Below are positions 44,172 to 52,658 of a DNA stretch of 61,415 bases, in pieces. Position 1 is the first letter of the stretch. Each line of letters starts with the position of its first letter. This DNA is from MED-G20 sp038108155. GTDB lineage: Bacteria > Bacteroidota > Bacteroidia > Flavobacteriales_D > Parvicellaceae. Under the pieces are notes generated by a model. That model searched no databases. It was not told the DNA's origin and saw only the letters and a program-made list of their open reading frames with translations. The stretch lies in the NCBI GenBank assembly GCA_038108155.1, contig JAYNHP010000009.1:1-61415 (forward strand), written 5' to 3'. The position numbers were made by a program, and so were the translations under genes.

Positions 44172-45199
44172 ATATCGGAATAAATGGCTATGGAAGAATT
44201 GGCAGAGTTCTTCATAGAATTATTTCTAAAACTAAAAACCTATCTCTAGTTGCAATCAATGATCTAAACCCAGATATAAATAACATTTCTTATTTGGCAA
44301 ACTATGATTCTACATATGGAGTTCTTAATAATAAGTTTAATACTGAGGGAAATTACTTAATTAATGATTTTGAAAAAATTTCAGTTTATTCATGCCCTCA
44401 AATAGATAAGGTACCTTGGTCGAAAGATAACATTGATTTGTTAATTGATTCCTCTGGAGTTGCAAAAAATTTGAAAAATTCAGAGAAATTAAAAAAAATT
44501 GTACAAAATATTATAGTCACAAACTCACCGGAAGCCTCTAAAGTAGATAAAACCATAATCTTTGGTGTTAATCATGAAGAGTTAGATATTTCAAAACATT
44601 TTTTAATTGCTAGCAGTATCTGTGATGCAACTGCCATTTCTCCAATTTTAAAATTATTAAATGATAAATTTATAATAAAAAAAGGTTTCGTTACCACTCT
44701 GCATCCTTGGCTTGGGTATCAAAATTTACTAGACGGCCCCTCCAAATCAGTTTCTGTTCCCGGAGAAATTATAGATAACTATGCATTGGGTAGATCCAGT
44801 CCTATGACTTTGATTCCAAAAAATACTTCAGCTATTTCTGCTACTTATAAAATATTGCCAGAACTTAAAGGAAAATTCCTTGCCCATTCCTACAGAGTGC
44901 CAACTAATATAGTTTCATCTGCAGATTTAACGATACAGCTTAAAGAAAAAATAAATTTAAATGTAGTTGAAAAATCCCTAAGTGAATTTTCTTTTGAAAA
45001 TCCAAATATTTTATCCTTTAATGAAGAGGCGCTTGTTTCTAATGACTTCATAGGAAGTAAAATATCAGGAATACTTGATAAGAGATTTTTATCTTCCAAA
45101 GAAGATGTCTTAAAAACGATGGTTTGGTATGACAATGAATGGGGATATAGCTCAAGAGTAGTAGATTTGATTAGTTATATTGAAGAAAAATCAAATTAA
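44168..45199 (+). CDS. Divergent GAPDH-family dehydrogenase
   Basis: 343 residues with the GAPDH fold: NAD motif INGYGRIGRVLHR, Asn31-Asp32, catalytic Cys152 and His179 at the standard 27-residue spacing, DGPSK, YRVPTN and YDNEWGYSSRV. The segment around Cys is SSICDATAISP instead of SCTTNCLAP, altering residues that bind the substrate phosphate. The family oxidises glyceraldehyde-3-phosphate or erythrose-4-phosphate. Its place inside a glycan cluster and the altered site suggest a different phospho-aldehyde; this is inference. Confidence 0.85.
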   Translation: MNIGINGYGRIGRVLHRIISKTKNLSLVAINDLNPDINNISYLANYDSTYGVLNNKFNTEGNYLINDFEKISVYSCPQIDKVPWSKDNIDLLIDSSGVAKNLKNSEKLKKIVQNIIVTNSPEASKVDKTIIFGVNHEELDISKHFLIASSICDATAISPILKLLNDKFIIKKGFVTTLHPWLGYQNLLDGPSKSVSVPGEIIDNYALGRSSPMTLIPKNTSAISATYKILPELKGKFLAHSYRVPTNIVSSADLTIQLKEKINLNVVEKSLSEFSFENPNILSFNEEALVSNDFIGSKISGILDKRFLSSKEDVLKTMVWYDNEWGYSSRVVDLISYIEEKSN

Positions 45200-45211
45200 A
45201 ACTTAAGCCAG

Positions 45212-45892
45212 TCAGGAAAGCGTAAAACCTATTTTAGAAATATTTGATTTTTCTATTTTTATTATTTCATTTACCTTCTTAATATCAAAATTTCTTATGT
45301 ATCTTTTTTTTATGAAATTATCCTTTGCAATTTTATAAAAGTTTTTATTAATTTCTTTGGTTTTTTTAAGATCAGCTAAAAAATGATAATAAAGTTTGCT
45401 TGGTTTGTAGTTCTTTAAGTGTAACTTTATTTCTTTTTTAAATTCTTTATTGTGGTGAATTAATAGATTTATGTATTCTGTAGAAACTGGAGGAAAAGTA
45501 TCAACATAAAAAACTTTGTCATTTAAAAGTGTAAAATTTTTAATATGCGGGTCTAACCCTATTTGTTTTTTCCTACAATTAATTAATATTGATTCAATTT
45601 GATTTAGTAGATTCTTCATATAAGAGTTAGTAAGTTTTTTATTTTTTAAAATTTCCATTAGGCCTGATCCGCAATACTCAAAATTAAAAATCAATCCTCT
45701 TCTAGATAATAATTTTGGAATAGATATTCCGGCGTTATTCAAATCTTTGTAATAATCACAAATTAATCTTGAAACTAATGGGCCTTTATCAGGTGAAATT
45801 TTTTTTAAAATATAAGTTTTTTCAACATAATTTTCTTTAAATTTGATGTGTGTATCGTTTATGGTGGGAATATTTTTCATTATTTTCATCAT
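45212..45892 (-). CDS. Kinase-like (APH-fold) protein of unknown substrate
   Basis: A 226-residue protein on the minus strand. The stretch IGLDPHIKNFTLL followed by VFYVDTFPPV resembles the catalytic loop (Asp...Asn) and metal-binding Asp of aminoglycoside-phosphotransferase/Ser-Thr kinase-like folds; LIFNFEYCGSGL could be the hinge. The N-lobe Lys is not certain. It faces the LicC-like nucleotidyltransferase across a 44-bp divergent gap and converges on the GAPDH-like gene with 12 bp between. A small-molecule kinase for an alcohol or sugar is possible but unproven. Confidence 0.5.
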   Translation of the reverse strand: MMKIMKNIPTINDTHIKFKENYVEKTYILKKISPDKGPLVSRLICDYYKDLNNAGISIPKLLSRRGLIFNFEYCGSGLMEILKNKKLTNSYMKNLLNQIESILINCRKKQIGLDPHIKNFTLLNDKVFYVDTFPPVSTEYINLLIHHNKEFKKEIKLHLKNYKPSKLYYHFLADLKKTKEINKNFYKIAKDNFIKKRYIRNFDIKKVNEIIKIEKSNISKIGFTLS

Positions 45893-45936
45893 AGTTAGAT
45901 TTTCCTATAAAATAAAGTTTAATCTAATTAAACAAT

Positions 45937-46641
45937 ATGGAAGCAGTAATTTTAGCGGCTGGCTTGGGCTCAAGATTAAAGCCTTTCACAAATGATATTC
46001 CCAAAGCAATGGTTTCCTTTAAAGGAGTTGAAATAATAAAACATCAAATTCAAACGTTGCTTTCAGCAAATATAGAAAAAATAACAATAGTAAGTGGTTA
46101 TAAATCAAATAAACTTAATGATTTCATATCAGAGCATTTTTTAAATGAAAATATAAAAATTTTAGAGAATAAACTTTTTTCTAAGACCAATAGCGCCTTT
46201 TCTGCAATGGAAGCTTTAGAAAATTTCAAGACTGATTACTTACACTTAAATTGCGATATTTTATTTTCTAAAAAAACATTAGAAAAGATAATTAATTCTC
46301 CTAAAAAAAATATCATAGCTGCTCGCAAGGATCTCAGCTTAAGAGACTCCATGGAAAATATAATAGAAATCAATGGAAGAATCGTTAATATGTCTCTTAA
46401 AAATACACCTCAAGCAAAATTTAAGGCATTTGGTTTGGCTAAAATTAGCACAGATGCGCTAAAAGAAAATATACGTTCTTATAAAAAACTAAAAAAAGAG
46501 GTTCAGGATAAGGAAAACTATTTTGGATTGATTAGGATGAGTTTAGGAAATATCCAATATCATCTTCTTGAATGTGACGAAGTAAATTTATCAGAAATTA
46601 ATACTGTGGACGATTTAAAAAATTGTAAATTTAATATATAA
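45937..46641 (+). CDS. LicC-like nucleotidyltransferase
   Basis: A 234-residue NTP-transferase domain: ILAAGLGSRLKPFTNDIPKA, then IVSGYKSNKL, SKTNSAFSAMEAL and LHLNCDILF (metal-binding Asp). The short length, and the TNSAFSAM stretch, are closer to phosphocholine cytidylyltransferase LicC than to long sugar-nucleotide synthases, so a CDP-alcohol or CDP-sugar product is plausible. That would supply a donor for the CDP-alcohol transferase domain encoded at 38127. This link is inference. Confidence 0.72.
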   Translation: MEAVILAAGLGSRLKPFTNDIPKAMVSFKGVEIIKHQIQTLLSANIEKITIVSGYKSNKLNDFISEHFLNENIKILENKLFSKTNSAFSAMEALENFKTDYLHLNCDILFSKKTLEKIINSPKKNIIAARKDLSLRDSMENIIEINGRIVNMSLKNTPQAKFKAFGLAKISTDALKENIRSYKKLKKEVQDKENYFGLIRMSLGNIQYHLLECDEVNLSEINTVDDLKNCKFNI

Positions 46642-46655
46642 AATCTATTAAGAAA

Positions 46656-47429
46656 TTGAGTGATAAAAAAAGGAATCTAAAGGAAGTATTAGTCAATCAT
46701 TTTGATAGACAAGACAAAGATTCTTTTAAAAATTTTGGATCTTCTTCTTTTACAAAAAGCTGGCAAGAGCCTTATAAGTTTCTCGAAAATTATTTAAGAA
46801 AAAAAAATTTACATAATAAATCTTTCTTGGATTATTGTTGCGGCACCGGAGTTCATTCTATTTTCCCGGCTAAATTAGGAGCTAAAGTTACAGGGACTGA
46901 CTTTTCCCCAGCGTCTATTAATATTGCAAAAAAAAGAGCTAATTTCTTTCACGTAGAAAGGGAATGCAATTTTATTCTTCAAGATGCTAAAGACATAAAA
47001 GCTTTAAAGGACAAGTTTGACTTTGCTATATGTATTCAAAGCCTATTATATTTGGACTTGGATGATACATTCGAAAGGCTTTCAAAGTTATTAAAAGAAA
47101 ACGGAGAACTTATAATAATTGAAAGTGTTTCTGGAAACTTTTTATTTGATTTAAACAGAAAAAGAAATGCTAAGAAGATTTCCTCCATATTTTCAAATTC
47201 ATTAAACAAATATTCTTCACTTGAAATAATTGATACTTCAAAAAAATATTTTGATATTTCTAAAGAAGAATATTTTGGATTAACAACCTCTTTGTCTTAT
47301 ATTTTAGAAAAAAAACTCAAGATAACTTTTTTAACAAAAATATTCATTTTTTTTGACCTTCTATTAAAAAAAATTCCTTTTTTTAGAAAATTTTTTTTTA
47401 CAACATTAATAATTTTAAGAAAGAATTAA
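46656..47429 (+). CDS. Class I SAM-dependent methyltransferase
   Basis: A 257-residue protein with motif I LDYCCGTGVHSIFPAKLG, motif II TGTDFSP, and motif IV FDFAICIQSLLYL of the Rossmann methyltransferases. A hydrophobic, basic C-terminus (residues ~225-255) could touch the membrane. It may methylate a glycan or a lipid-linked precursor. The TTG start at 46656 is the first suitable codon. Its end overlaps the end of the minus-strand reductase gene by 4 bp. Confidence 0.8.
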   Translation: MSDKKRNLKEVLVNHFDRQDKDSFKNFGSSSFTKSWQEPYKFLENYLRKKNLHNKSFLDYCCGTGVHSIFPAKLGAKVTGTDFSPASINIAKKRANFFHVERECNFILQDAKDIKALKDKFDFAICIQSLLYLDLDDTFERLSKLLKENGELIIIESVSGNFLFDLNRKRNAKKISSIFSNSLNKYSSLEIIDTSKKYFDISKEEYFGLTTSLSYILEKKLKITFLTKIFIFFDLLLKKIPFFRKFFFTTLIILRKN

Positions 47430-48337
47430 ATATTTGAATAGATAGCTTTAATCGTGTCGTCTATTTTATTTTCCAAATTTTCATATTTGAATCCAATTTT
47501 TTTTATTTTAGAGTTATTTCCATACCAACCTTCTCTTATTCCTTTATAATTATCTTTATCCCATTCAATTTCTGTATCTATTTGATTTAGAATTTTTTTA
47601 ATTTTTTTAGATAAGATATTTAATTTAATTTTATTTCCACTACATAGGTTATAAATTTCACCAGCTTTTCCTTTTGAAGAAATTAATATTAGACCCTTTG
47701 CAACATCATTTACATGTAGATAATCTCTAAACTGTTGTCCGCTTCCTTTTAGAATAATCTTTTTTGGATTAGATTTGATTTTTTTAACTAGATCATAAAT
47801 AAAAAATCTTTCCATTTTTTCTCCAAAAACACTGAAGATTCTTGCAATCTTCACATCTAAACCAAAAGATTCAAAATATGAAAGTGCTAAGGCTTCAATT
47901 GCAATTTTTGATGCAGCATATGCAGATGGAGGATACAAAGGATCATTTTCTTTAAAATATATTTTTTTCCTTGAGTCGTATAAAGAACCAGAAGATGAAA
48001 TTATTACGCTGTATTTTTTATTGGTATTAGCAAGGATATTAGAAAACCCATTAATCGAGTTTAGAAAAGATTTTTCTGGATTTTGAATTGAATTTTCAAC
48101 CGAACTTTCACCGGCAAGAAAATATATAGTTATTTTTTTAAAATTTTTATCTAGCTTATTTAAAAAAGCAGAAATATTTTTTTTATTATTGATATCAATA
48201 AAAAAGTGATTCTTATTTATTTTCTTCTTTTTTTTATTTTTTGATAAAAAAAAAGTATTAGTTTCATTAAGCATAGGCACCAAGCTTTGCCCAATAAACC
48301 CACTTGCTCCAATAACTAAGTTACAAGAAGGCTTCAT
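47426..48337 (-). CDS. GDP-4-keto-6-deoxymannose reductase-like SDR (Rmd-type)
   Basis: Extended SDR of 303 residues: VIGASGFIGQSLVP cofactor loop, ISSSGSLYDSRKK, YAASK as the catalytic YxxxK, ARIFSVFGE and QQFRDYLHVND. The gene overlaps gmd by 4 bp, so it very likely reduces the Gmd product. That would give GDP-D-rhamnose (Rmd) or GDP-6-deoxytalose; the C3/C5-epimerising GDP-fucose synthase Fcl is less like it. The KNKKKKKINKNH stretch near residue 33-45 is unusually basic. Confidence 0.75.
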   Translation of the reverse strand: MKPSCNLVIGASGFIGQSLVPMLNETNTFFLSKNKKKKKINKNHFFIDINNKKNISAFLNKLDKNFKKITIYFLAGESSVENSIQNPEKSFLNSINGFSNILANTNKKYSVIISSSGSLYDSRKKIYFKENDPLYPPSAYAASKIAIEALALSYFESFGLDVKIARIFSVFGEKMERFFIYDLVKKIKSNPKKIILKGSGQQFRDYLHVNDVAKGLILISSKGKAGEIYNLCSGNKIKLNILSKKIKKILNQIDTEIEWDKDNYKGIREGWYGNNSKIKKIGFKYENLENKIDDTIKAIYSNI

Positions 48338-49416
48338 ATTTCATCATCTTGGAAATATGAAAAGTTTCCTTGATTTTGTTTTTCAATAGAAGCTATTTTC
48401 ATATCATGTTCTACCATCTCTTTTACGAGTTCTTCAAAACTAATTTTTGGTTCCCAGGATAAAGTTTTTTTAGCTTTTGTTGAGTCTCCAAGCAAGTTAT
48501 CTACATCTGAAGGCCTATAATATTTTTGATGAACACAAATAATCTCATTGCCATTATCAGTATTTATGGCAACTTCGTTTAATCCTTTTCCAGACCATTT
48601 TATATTCAAGCCTATATTTTCTGCAGCAAGGTTAATGAAGTCTCTAACTGATTTTTGTTGACCAGTTGCTATAACAAAATCGTCAGGAGTTTCTTGTTGA
48701 AGTATTAACCATTGAGCAACTACAAAATCTTTTGCATGCCCCCAATCTCTTTTCGCGTCTAAATTTCCCATATACAACTTGTTTTGAGTACCTAATTTTA
48801 TTCTGCTTAATGCTCGAGTAATTTTTCTTGTTACAAATGTCTCTCCTCTAACAGGTGATTCATGATTAAAAAGAATTCCATTTGAAGTAAAAAAGCCATA
48901 AGAATCTCTATAATTTTTCACTATCCAATATGAATAAAGCTTTGAAATTGCATAAGGAGATTGAGGATTAAAAGGCGTCAATTCGTTTTGAGGCACTTCA
49001 AGAACTTTCCCATAAAGTTCAGAAGTTGAAGCTTGATAAAATTTTGTATTCTTCAGAGAAAGGATTCTCATTCCCTCAAGGAGTCTTAAAGTTCCAATTG
49101 CATCTGCATTTGCAGTATATTCTGGCTCTTCAAAGGATACATGAACGTGACTTTGAGCAGCTAAATTATAAATCTCATCTGGTTTAACTTGTTGGAGAAT
49201 TCTTATAAGACTGGAAGAATCTGTCATATCTCCGTGATGAAGAAATAACGATGTATTTGAAATTAAAGGATCTGAGTAAAGATGATCTATTCGCTGAGAA
49301 TTGAAACTTGATGATCTTCTTCTCAACCCATGAACTTCATATCCTTTTTTTAATAAAAACTCTGCTAAATAAGCTCCATCTTGGCCCGTAATTCCTGTTA
49401 TTAAAGCTTTTTTCAT
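48334..49416 (-). CDS. gmd: GDP-mannose 4,6-dehydratase
   Basis: Converts GDP-mannose to GDP-4-keto-6-deoxymannose. The sequence is a textbook Gmd: ALITGITGQDGAYLAEFLL, HGLRRRSSSFNSQRIDHL, ASTSELYGKV, YAISK (YxxxK), FNHESPVRGETFVTRKI and YRPSDVDNLLGD. At 360 residues it is full length. With the SDR downstream it forms a two-gene, minus-strand module set into the otherwise plus-strand island. No GDP-mannose pyrophosphorylase is encoded in the window, so GDP-mannose must come from elsewhere. Confidence 0.96.
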   Translation of the reverse strand: MKKALITGITGQDGAYLAEFLLKKGYEVHGLRRRSSSFNSQRIDHLYSDPLISNTSLFLHHGDMTDSSSLIRILQQVKPDEIYNLAAQSHVHVSFEEPEYTANADAIGTLRLLEGMRILSLKNTKFYQASTSELYGKVLEVPQNELTPFNPQSPYAISKLYSYWIVKNYRDSYGFFTSNGILFNHESPVRGETFVTRKITRALSRIKLGTQNKLYMGNLDAKRDWGHAKDFVVAQWLILQQETPDDFVIATGQQKSVRDFINLAAENIGLNIKWSGKGLNEVAINTDNGNEIICVHQKYYRPSDVDNLLGDSTKAKKTLSWEPKISFEELVKEMVEHDMKIASIEKQNQGNFSYFQDDEI

Positions 49417-49511
49417 AATGTATTCTATGATAGTTTTATTTTTTATTAAAAGCTCTTTAATTAAAGCTTTCTGTCTCTAAAAACTATTTAAACTTATTCT
49501 ATCTATAACTA

Positions 49512-50729
49512 ATGAGAAAAAGATGTTTATTAGTCAGTCCGGACTTTCCTCCTCCTTTGATTGGCGGATCCTTGGTTTATATAAGCACTCTTGTAGAAAA
49601 CTCTGACGAAGAGTTCGATATTGTAACTTGTTTGAATACTCAGGATAGTGCAGAACTTCTTAAGCTGCCTCATAATTTGTTAAGATCTGGATTTATCGTT
49701 AATTCAAATAACCCTAAAAAATTAAGCCTAATAAAAATGTATTTATATATTTTTTTCTACATTCCAATTTTACTTATTTCTAGAAATTATAAAGTCATTG
49801 TTGCAAATGGAGGAATTATAGCGAATGCAATCTTATTCTTTTTGGGAAAAGTTTTTAAGATTAAAGTGATAGGAATTTCTTATGGAGAAGAATTAAATGT
49901 TCCATTGAAAAACAGTAATTTAAAAAACTCAATAAAAAGAAAAATAATAGAATATTCATACAGTAAGGCTTCTGGCTTTATAGTCGTTTGTCATTTTTGT
50001 AAAAATTTATTGGTTGAAAACTTTCGCGTAGATCGAAAAAAGATTGACGTAATTCCTTCATGTTTATCAAGAGTAAAAATCTCTAATAAATTAAGGTTGC
50101 AAAAGAAGAAAAACTCAATCTTAAGCGTAGGAAGATTAATAGAGAGAAAAGGCTTTCATTTACTAATCGATTCAGTCTGCAGACTCAAAAGTAATTTTAA
50201 AGATTTAACATTAACAATCATTGGCGACGGTCCTTACAAATCGATTCTTGAAGAAACAATAACTAAAAACAATGCTAATAGCTATATTAAGCTTCTAGAT
50301 AATGTTAGCGAAGATAGCTTACAAAAGCTTTACATGAAATCAGAGTTATTTGTTTTAGCTAATCACGAACTTGAAAATGGAGATACTGAAGGCTGTCCGT
50401 CGGTTTTCTCTGAAGCGATGTTATATGACTTACCTTTGATTGGAGGAAAATTTGCTGGAGTAGAGACTGCAATAATAAATAATGAAAATGGTTTAGTAGT
50501 TGATGTAAAGAATGAATCTGAGCTTGATGCAGCAATCTTGAAAATTCTTTCAGATAAATCTTATAGCGAGTTTTTGAGTTTAAATGGCAAAAGAAAACTT
50601 ACAAGAGATCATCTTCCCGAAGTAGTAGGAGAGTTATTCAAGAATTCAATTTCAAGATTTTTAGAAGATAAACCTGCAAAAGATTTTCAAAAAAAATTTA
50701 ATTCATCGACTCCTTCTATAATTATATAA
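49512..50729 (+). CDS. GT4-family glycosyltransferase
   Basis: 405 residues, GT-B type. N-terminal SPDFPPPLIGGSLVYISTLV is the usual glycine-rich loop; the C-terminal half has SVGRLIERKGFHLLIDSV, IGDGPYKSIL and ENGDTEGCPSVFSEAM, including the Glu pair that binds the nucleotide sugar. The gene starts a second plus-strand block, divergent from gmd across 95 bp that probably hold promoters for both directions. Donor sugar unknown; GDP-linked 6-deoxyhexose is one option because of the neighbour. Confidence 0.88.
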   Translation: MRKRCLLVSPDFPPPLIGGSLVYISTLVENSDEEFDIVTCLNTQDSAELLKLPHNLLRSGFIVNSNNPKKLSLIKMYLYIFFYIPILLISRNYKVIVANGGIIANAILFFLGKVFKIKVIGISYGEELNVPLKNSNLKNSIKRKIIEYSYSKASGFIVVCHFCKNLLVENFRVDRKKIDVIPSCLSRVKISNKLRLQKKKNSILSVGRLIERKGFHLLIDSVCRLKSNFKDLTLTIIGDGPYKSILEETITKNNANSYIKLLDNVSEDSLQKLYMKSELFVLANHELENGDTEGCPSVFSEAMLYDLPLIGGKFAGVETAIINNENGLVVDVKNESELDAAILKILSDKSYSEFLSLNGKRKLTRDHLPEVVGELFKNSISRFLEDKPAKDFQKKFNSSTPSIII

Positions 50730-50735
50730 TTGACC

Positions 50736-51848
50736 ATGAGTAAAAAAATTCCTTTTTTTGATTATCCTCAATTATTTAAGTCTCATGAAAAAGAATTAAG
50801 CTCTGTATTCAAAGACGTTGGCAAACGAGGAGCTTTTATTATGCAAAAGGACTTAGAGGAATTTGAATCGAACATATCAAAATATACTGGCGCAAAGCAT
50901 GCCATTGGGGTAGCAAATGCGACAGACGGACTTCAAATATGTCTCATGGCAGGAGGATTAATAAATCAAGGAGAAGTATTAATTAGTTCTCACACAATGA
51001 TAGCTACTGCCTCAGCCATTCATTATTCTGGTGGAGTACCGGTTCCTGTTGAATGCGGTAAAGATTTAATGATTGATATTAATTCGGCACAAGAAGCTTT
51101 AACAGACAAAACTGTAGCGATTATGCCAACACAATTAAACGGAAGAACTTGCAATATGGATGAGATTTTGAATTTTGCAAAAAAAAATAACCTAATGATT
51201 TTTGAGGATGCTGCGCAAGCACTAGGCTCAAAATATAAAAATAAACATGCAGGAACTTTTGGAATTGCTTCAGCGATTAGTTTATATCCTGCAAAAATCC
51301 TTGGTTGTTTGGGAGACGGGGGGATTATCTTAACTGATGATTCTCAGGTATATGAAAAAATATTATTACTTAGAGACCACGGAAGGGATTCAAAATCAGG
51401 AGAAGTTATTTCATGGGGATTTAATTCCCGATTAGATAATATTCAGGCTGCATTTTTAAATTATTTTTTTTCTAAATACGAAGAAGTAGTATCACAAAGG
51501 AGATATATTGCTTCACTATATGATGATGGCTTAAGAGAAATAGATGAAATTCATCTGCCTGAACCTCCAAATAATGGAGATCATTTTGATGTCTTTCAAA
51601 ACTATGAAATTCAAGCTAAAGACAGAAAAAATTTAATAGATTTTTTATCGCAAAAAGGAATCGGAACATTAATTCAATGGGGGGGGAAAGCAATTCACCA
51701 ATTTAAAGGCATTGGTATAGAAAAGGATTTGCCTATAACTGACCGTATTTTTTCAGAGATTTTAATGCTTCCTTTAAATTTATTCATTAGTGAAGATGAT
51801 GTGAAATATATAATTAATAATGTTAAGAATTTTTATTCAAAAAACTAA
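50736..51848 (+). CDS. DegT/DnrJ/EryC1 family aminotransferase-like protein
   Basis: A 370-residue PLP-type protein. N-terminal FDYPQLFKSHEKEL and GAFIMQKDLEEFE are typical of sugar aminotransferases; the cofactor Asp is in FEDAAQALGSKY, and the PLP lysine should be in LYPAKILGCLGDGG. It sits next to a split transketolase, an arrangement that differs from the LegC-type aminotransferases earlier. I chose the ATG at 50736; a TTG at 50730 is in frame. Substrate unknown. Confidence 0.83.
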   Translation: MSKKIPFFDYPQLFKSHEKELSSVFKDVGKRGAFIMQKDLEEFESNISKYTGAKHAIGVANATDGLQICLMAGGLINQGEVLISSHTMIATASAIHYSGGVPVPVECGKDLMIDINSAQEALTDKTVAIMPTQLNGRTCNMDEILNFAKKNNLMIFEDAAQALGSKYKNKHAGTFGIASAISLYPAKILGCLGDGGIILTDDSQVYEKILLLRDHGRDSKSGEVISWGFNSRLDNIQAAFLNYFFSKYEEVVSQRRYIASLYDDGLREIDEIHLPEPPNNGDHFDVFQNYEIQAKDRKNLIDFLSQKGIGTLIQWGGKAIHQFKGIGIEKDLPITDRIFSEILMLPLNLFISEDDVKYIINNVKNFYSKN

Positions 51849-52658
51849 ATGTCAAAAAGTAAGGAACTAGCAAAAAAAATCAGACTTCATGCTTTAGAAA
51901 TGACTCATTTGGGAGGAAGTTCACATATTGGGTCTATTTTATCAATAGCGGATATATTAGCTGTGTTGTATGAAGATATTTTAGTCTTCAATTCAAAAAT
52001 TCCTAAATTGCCTGAGAGAGATAGATTTATTTTAAGTAAAGGTCATTCAGGAGCGGGAGTATATGCAGTTCTTGCAGAAAAAAATTTTTTCCCTGTATCT
52101 GAGTTAAAAAAACATTACTCAGATGGTTCAAAGTTTTCAGGACATGTTTCCCATAAGGGAGTTCCAGGAGTAGAATTTTCTACAGGTTCTCTAGGGCATG
52201 GTCTTTCAATATCATGTGGGTTATCTCTTTCAGCAAAATTAAATAATCAAAAACATAAAATTTTTTGTTTAATTAGTGATGGAGAATGTGATGAAGGTTC
52301 TAATTGGGAGGCAATTTTATTTTCTTCTCATCATAATCTAGATAATTTATTTGCTATTGTTGATTACAACAAACTGCAAAGTATTTTTTCTCCAGAAGAA
52401 ACTTTAAATTTAGAACCTTTTAAAAGTAAGTGGGAGTCTTTTGGATGGAATGTTCTGGAGGTAGATGGGCATGATCATGATAGGCTCAGGGAGTCCTTTA
52501 ACTTTGCTCCAAAAAATAATAAGCCTATTTGTATAATTTGTCATACCATAAAAGGAAAGGGAGTTTCTTTTATGGAAAATAATAATCTCTGGCACTATAG
52601 AAGCCCTCAAGGAAAAGAATACTTTGACGCAAAAAAAGAATTAGAAGAGGGTTCATAA
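51849..52658 (+). CDS. Split transketolase, N-terminal (TPP-binding) subunit
   Basis: 269 residues covering the pyrophosphate-binding half: GSSHIGSILSIADILAVLY, SKGHSGAGVYAVL, STGSLGHGLS and the thiamine-diphosphate motif SDGECDEGSNWEA...NLDNLFAIVDYN. The C-terminal half is the next gene, directly adjacent. Two-subunit transketolases occur in archaea and often as extra copies in glycan or secondary-metabolite clusters, where they may build or cleave ketose units of unusual sugars. A separate full-length housekeeping copy is expected elsewhere. Confidence 0.9.
   Translation: MSKSKELAKKIRLHALEMTHLGGSSHIGSILSIADILAVLYEDILVFNSKIPKLPERDRFILSKGHSGAGVYAVLAEKNFFPVSELKKHYSDGSKFSGHVSHKGVPGVEFSTGSLGHGLSISCGLSLSAKLNNQKHKIFCLISDGECDEGSNWEAILFSSHHNLDNLFAIVDYNKLQSIFSPEETLNLEPFKSKWESFGWNVLEVDGHDHDRLRESFNFAPKNNKPICIICHTIKGKGVSFMENNNLWHYRSPQGKEYFDAKKELEEGS

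Noticed and set aside
44168..45199. Housekeeping glycolytic GAPDH
   Set aside because: Altered active-site flank and location inside a glycan cluster between a GT4 and nucleotidyltransferase genes.
45200..45211. Terminator between the convergent GAPDH-like and kinase-like genes
   Set aside because: Only 12 bp lie between the stops and no hairpin with a T-run is visible.
49417..49511. Inverted-repeat operator in the gmd/GT4 divergent gap (AAAGCTCTTTAATTAAAGCTTT)
   Set aside because: The pairing is short, imperfect and built from AT-rich words common in this DNA; not enough to call a site.
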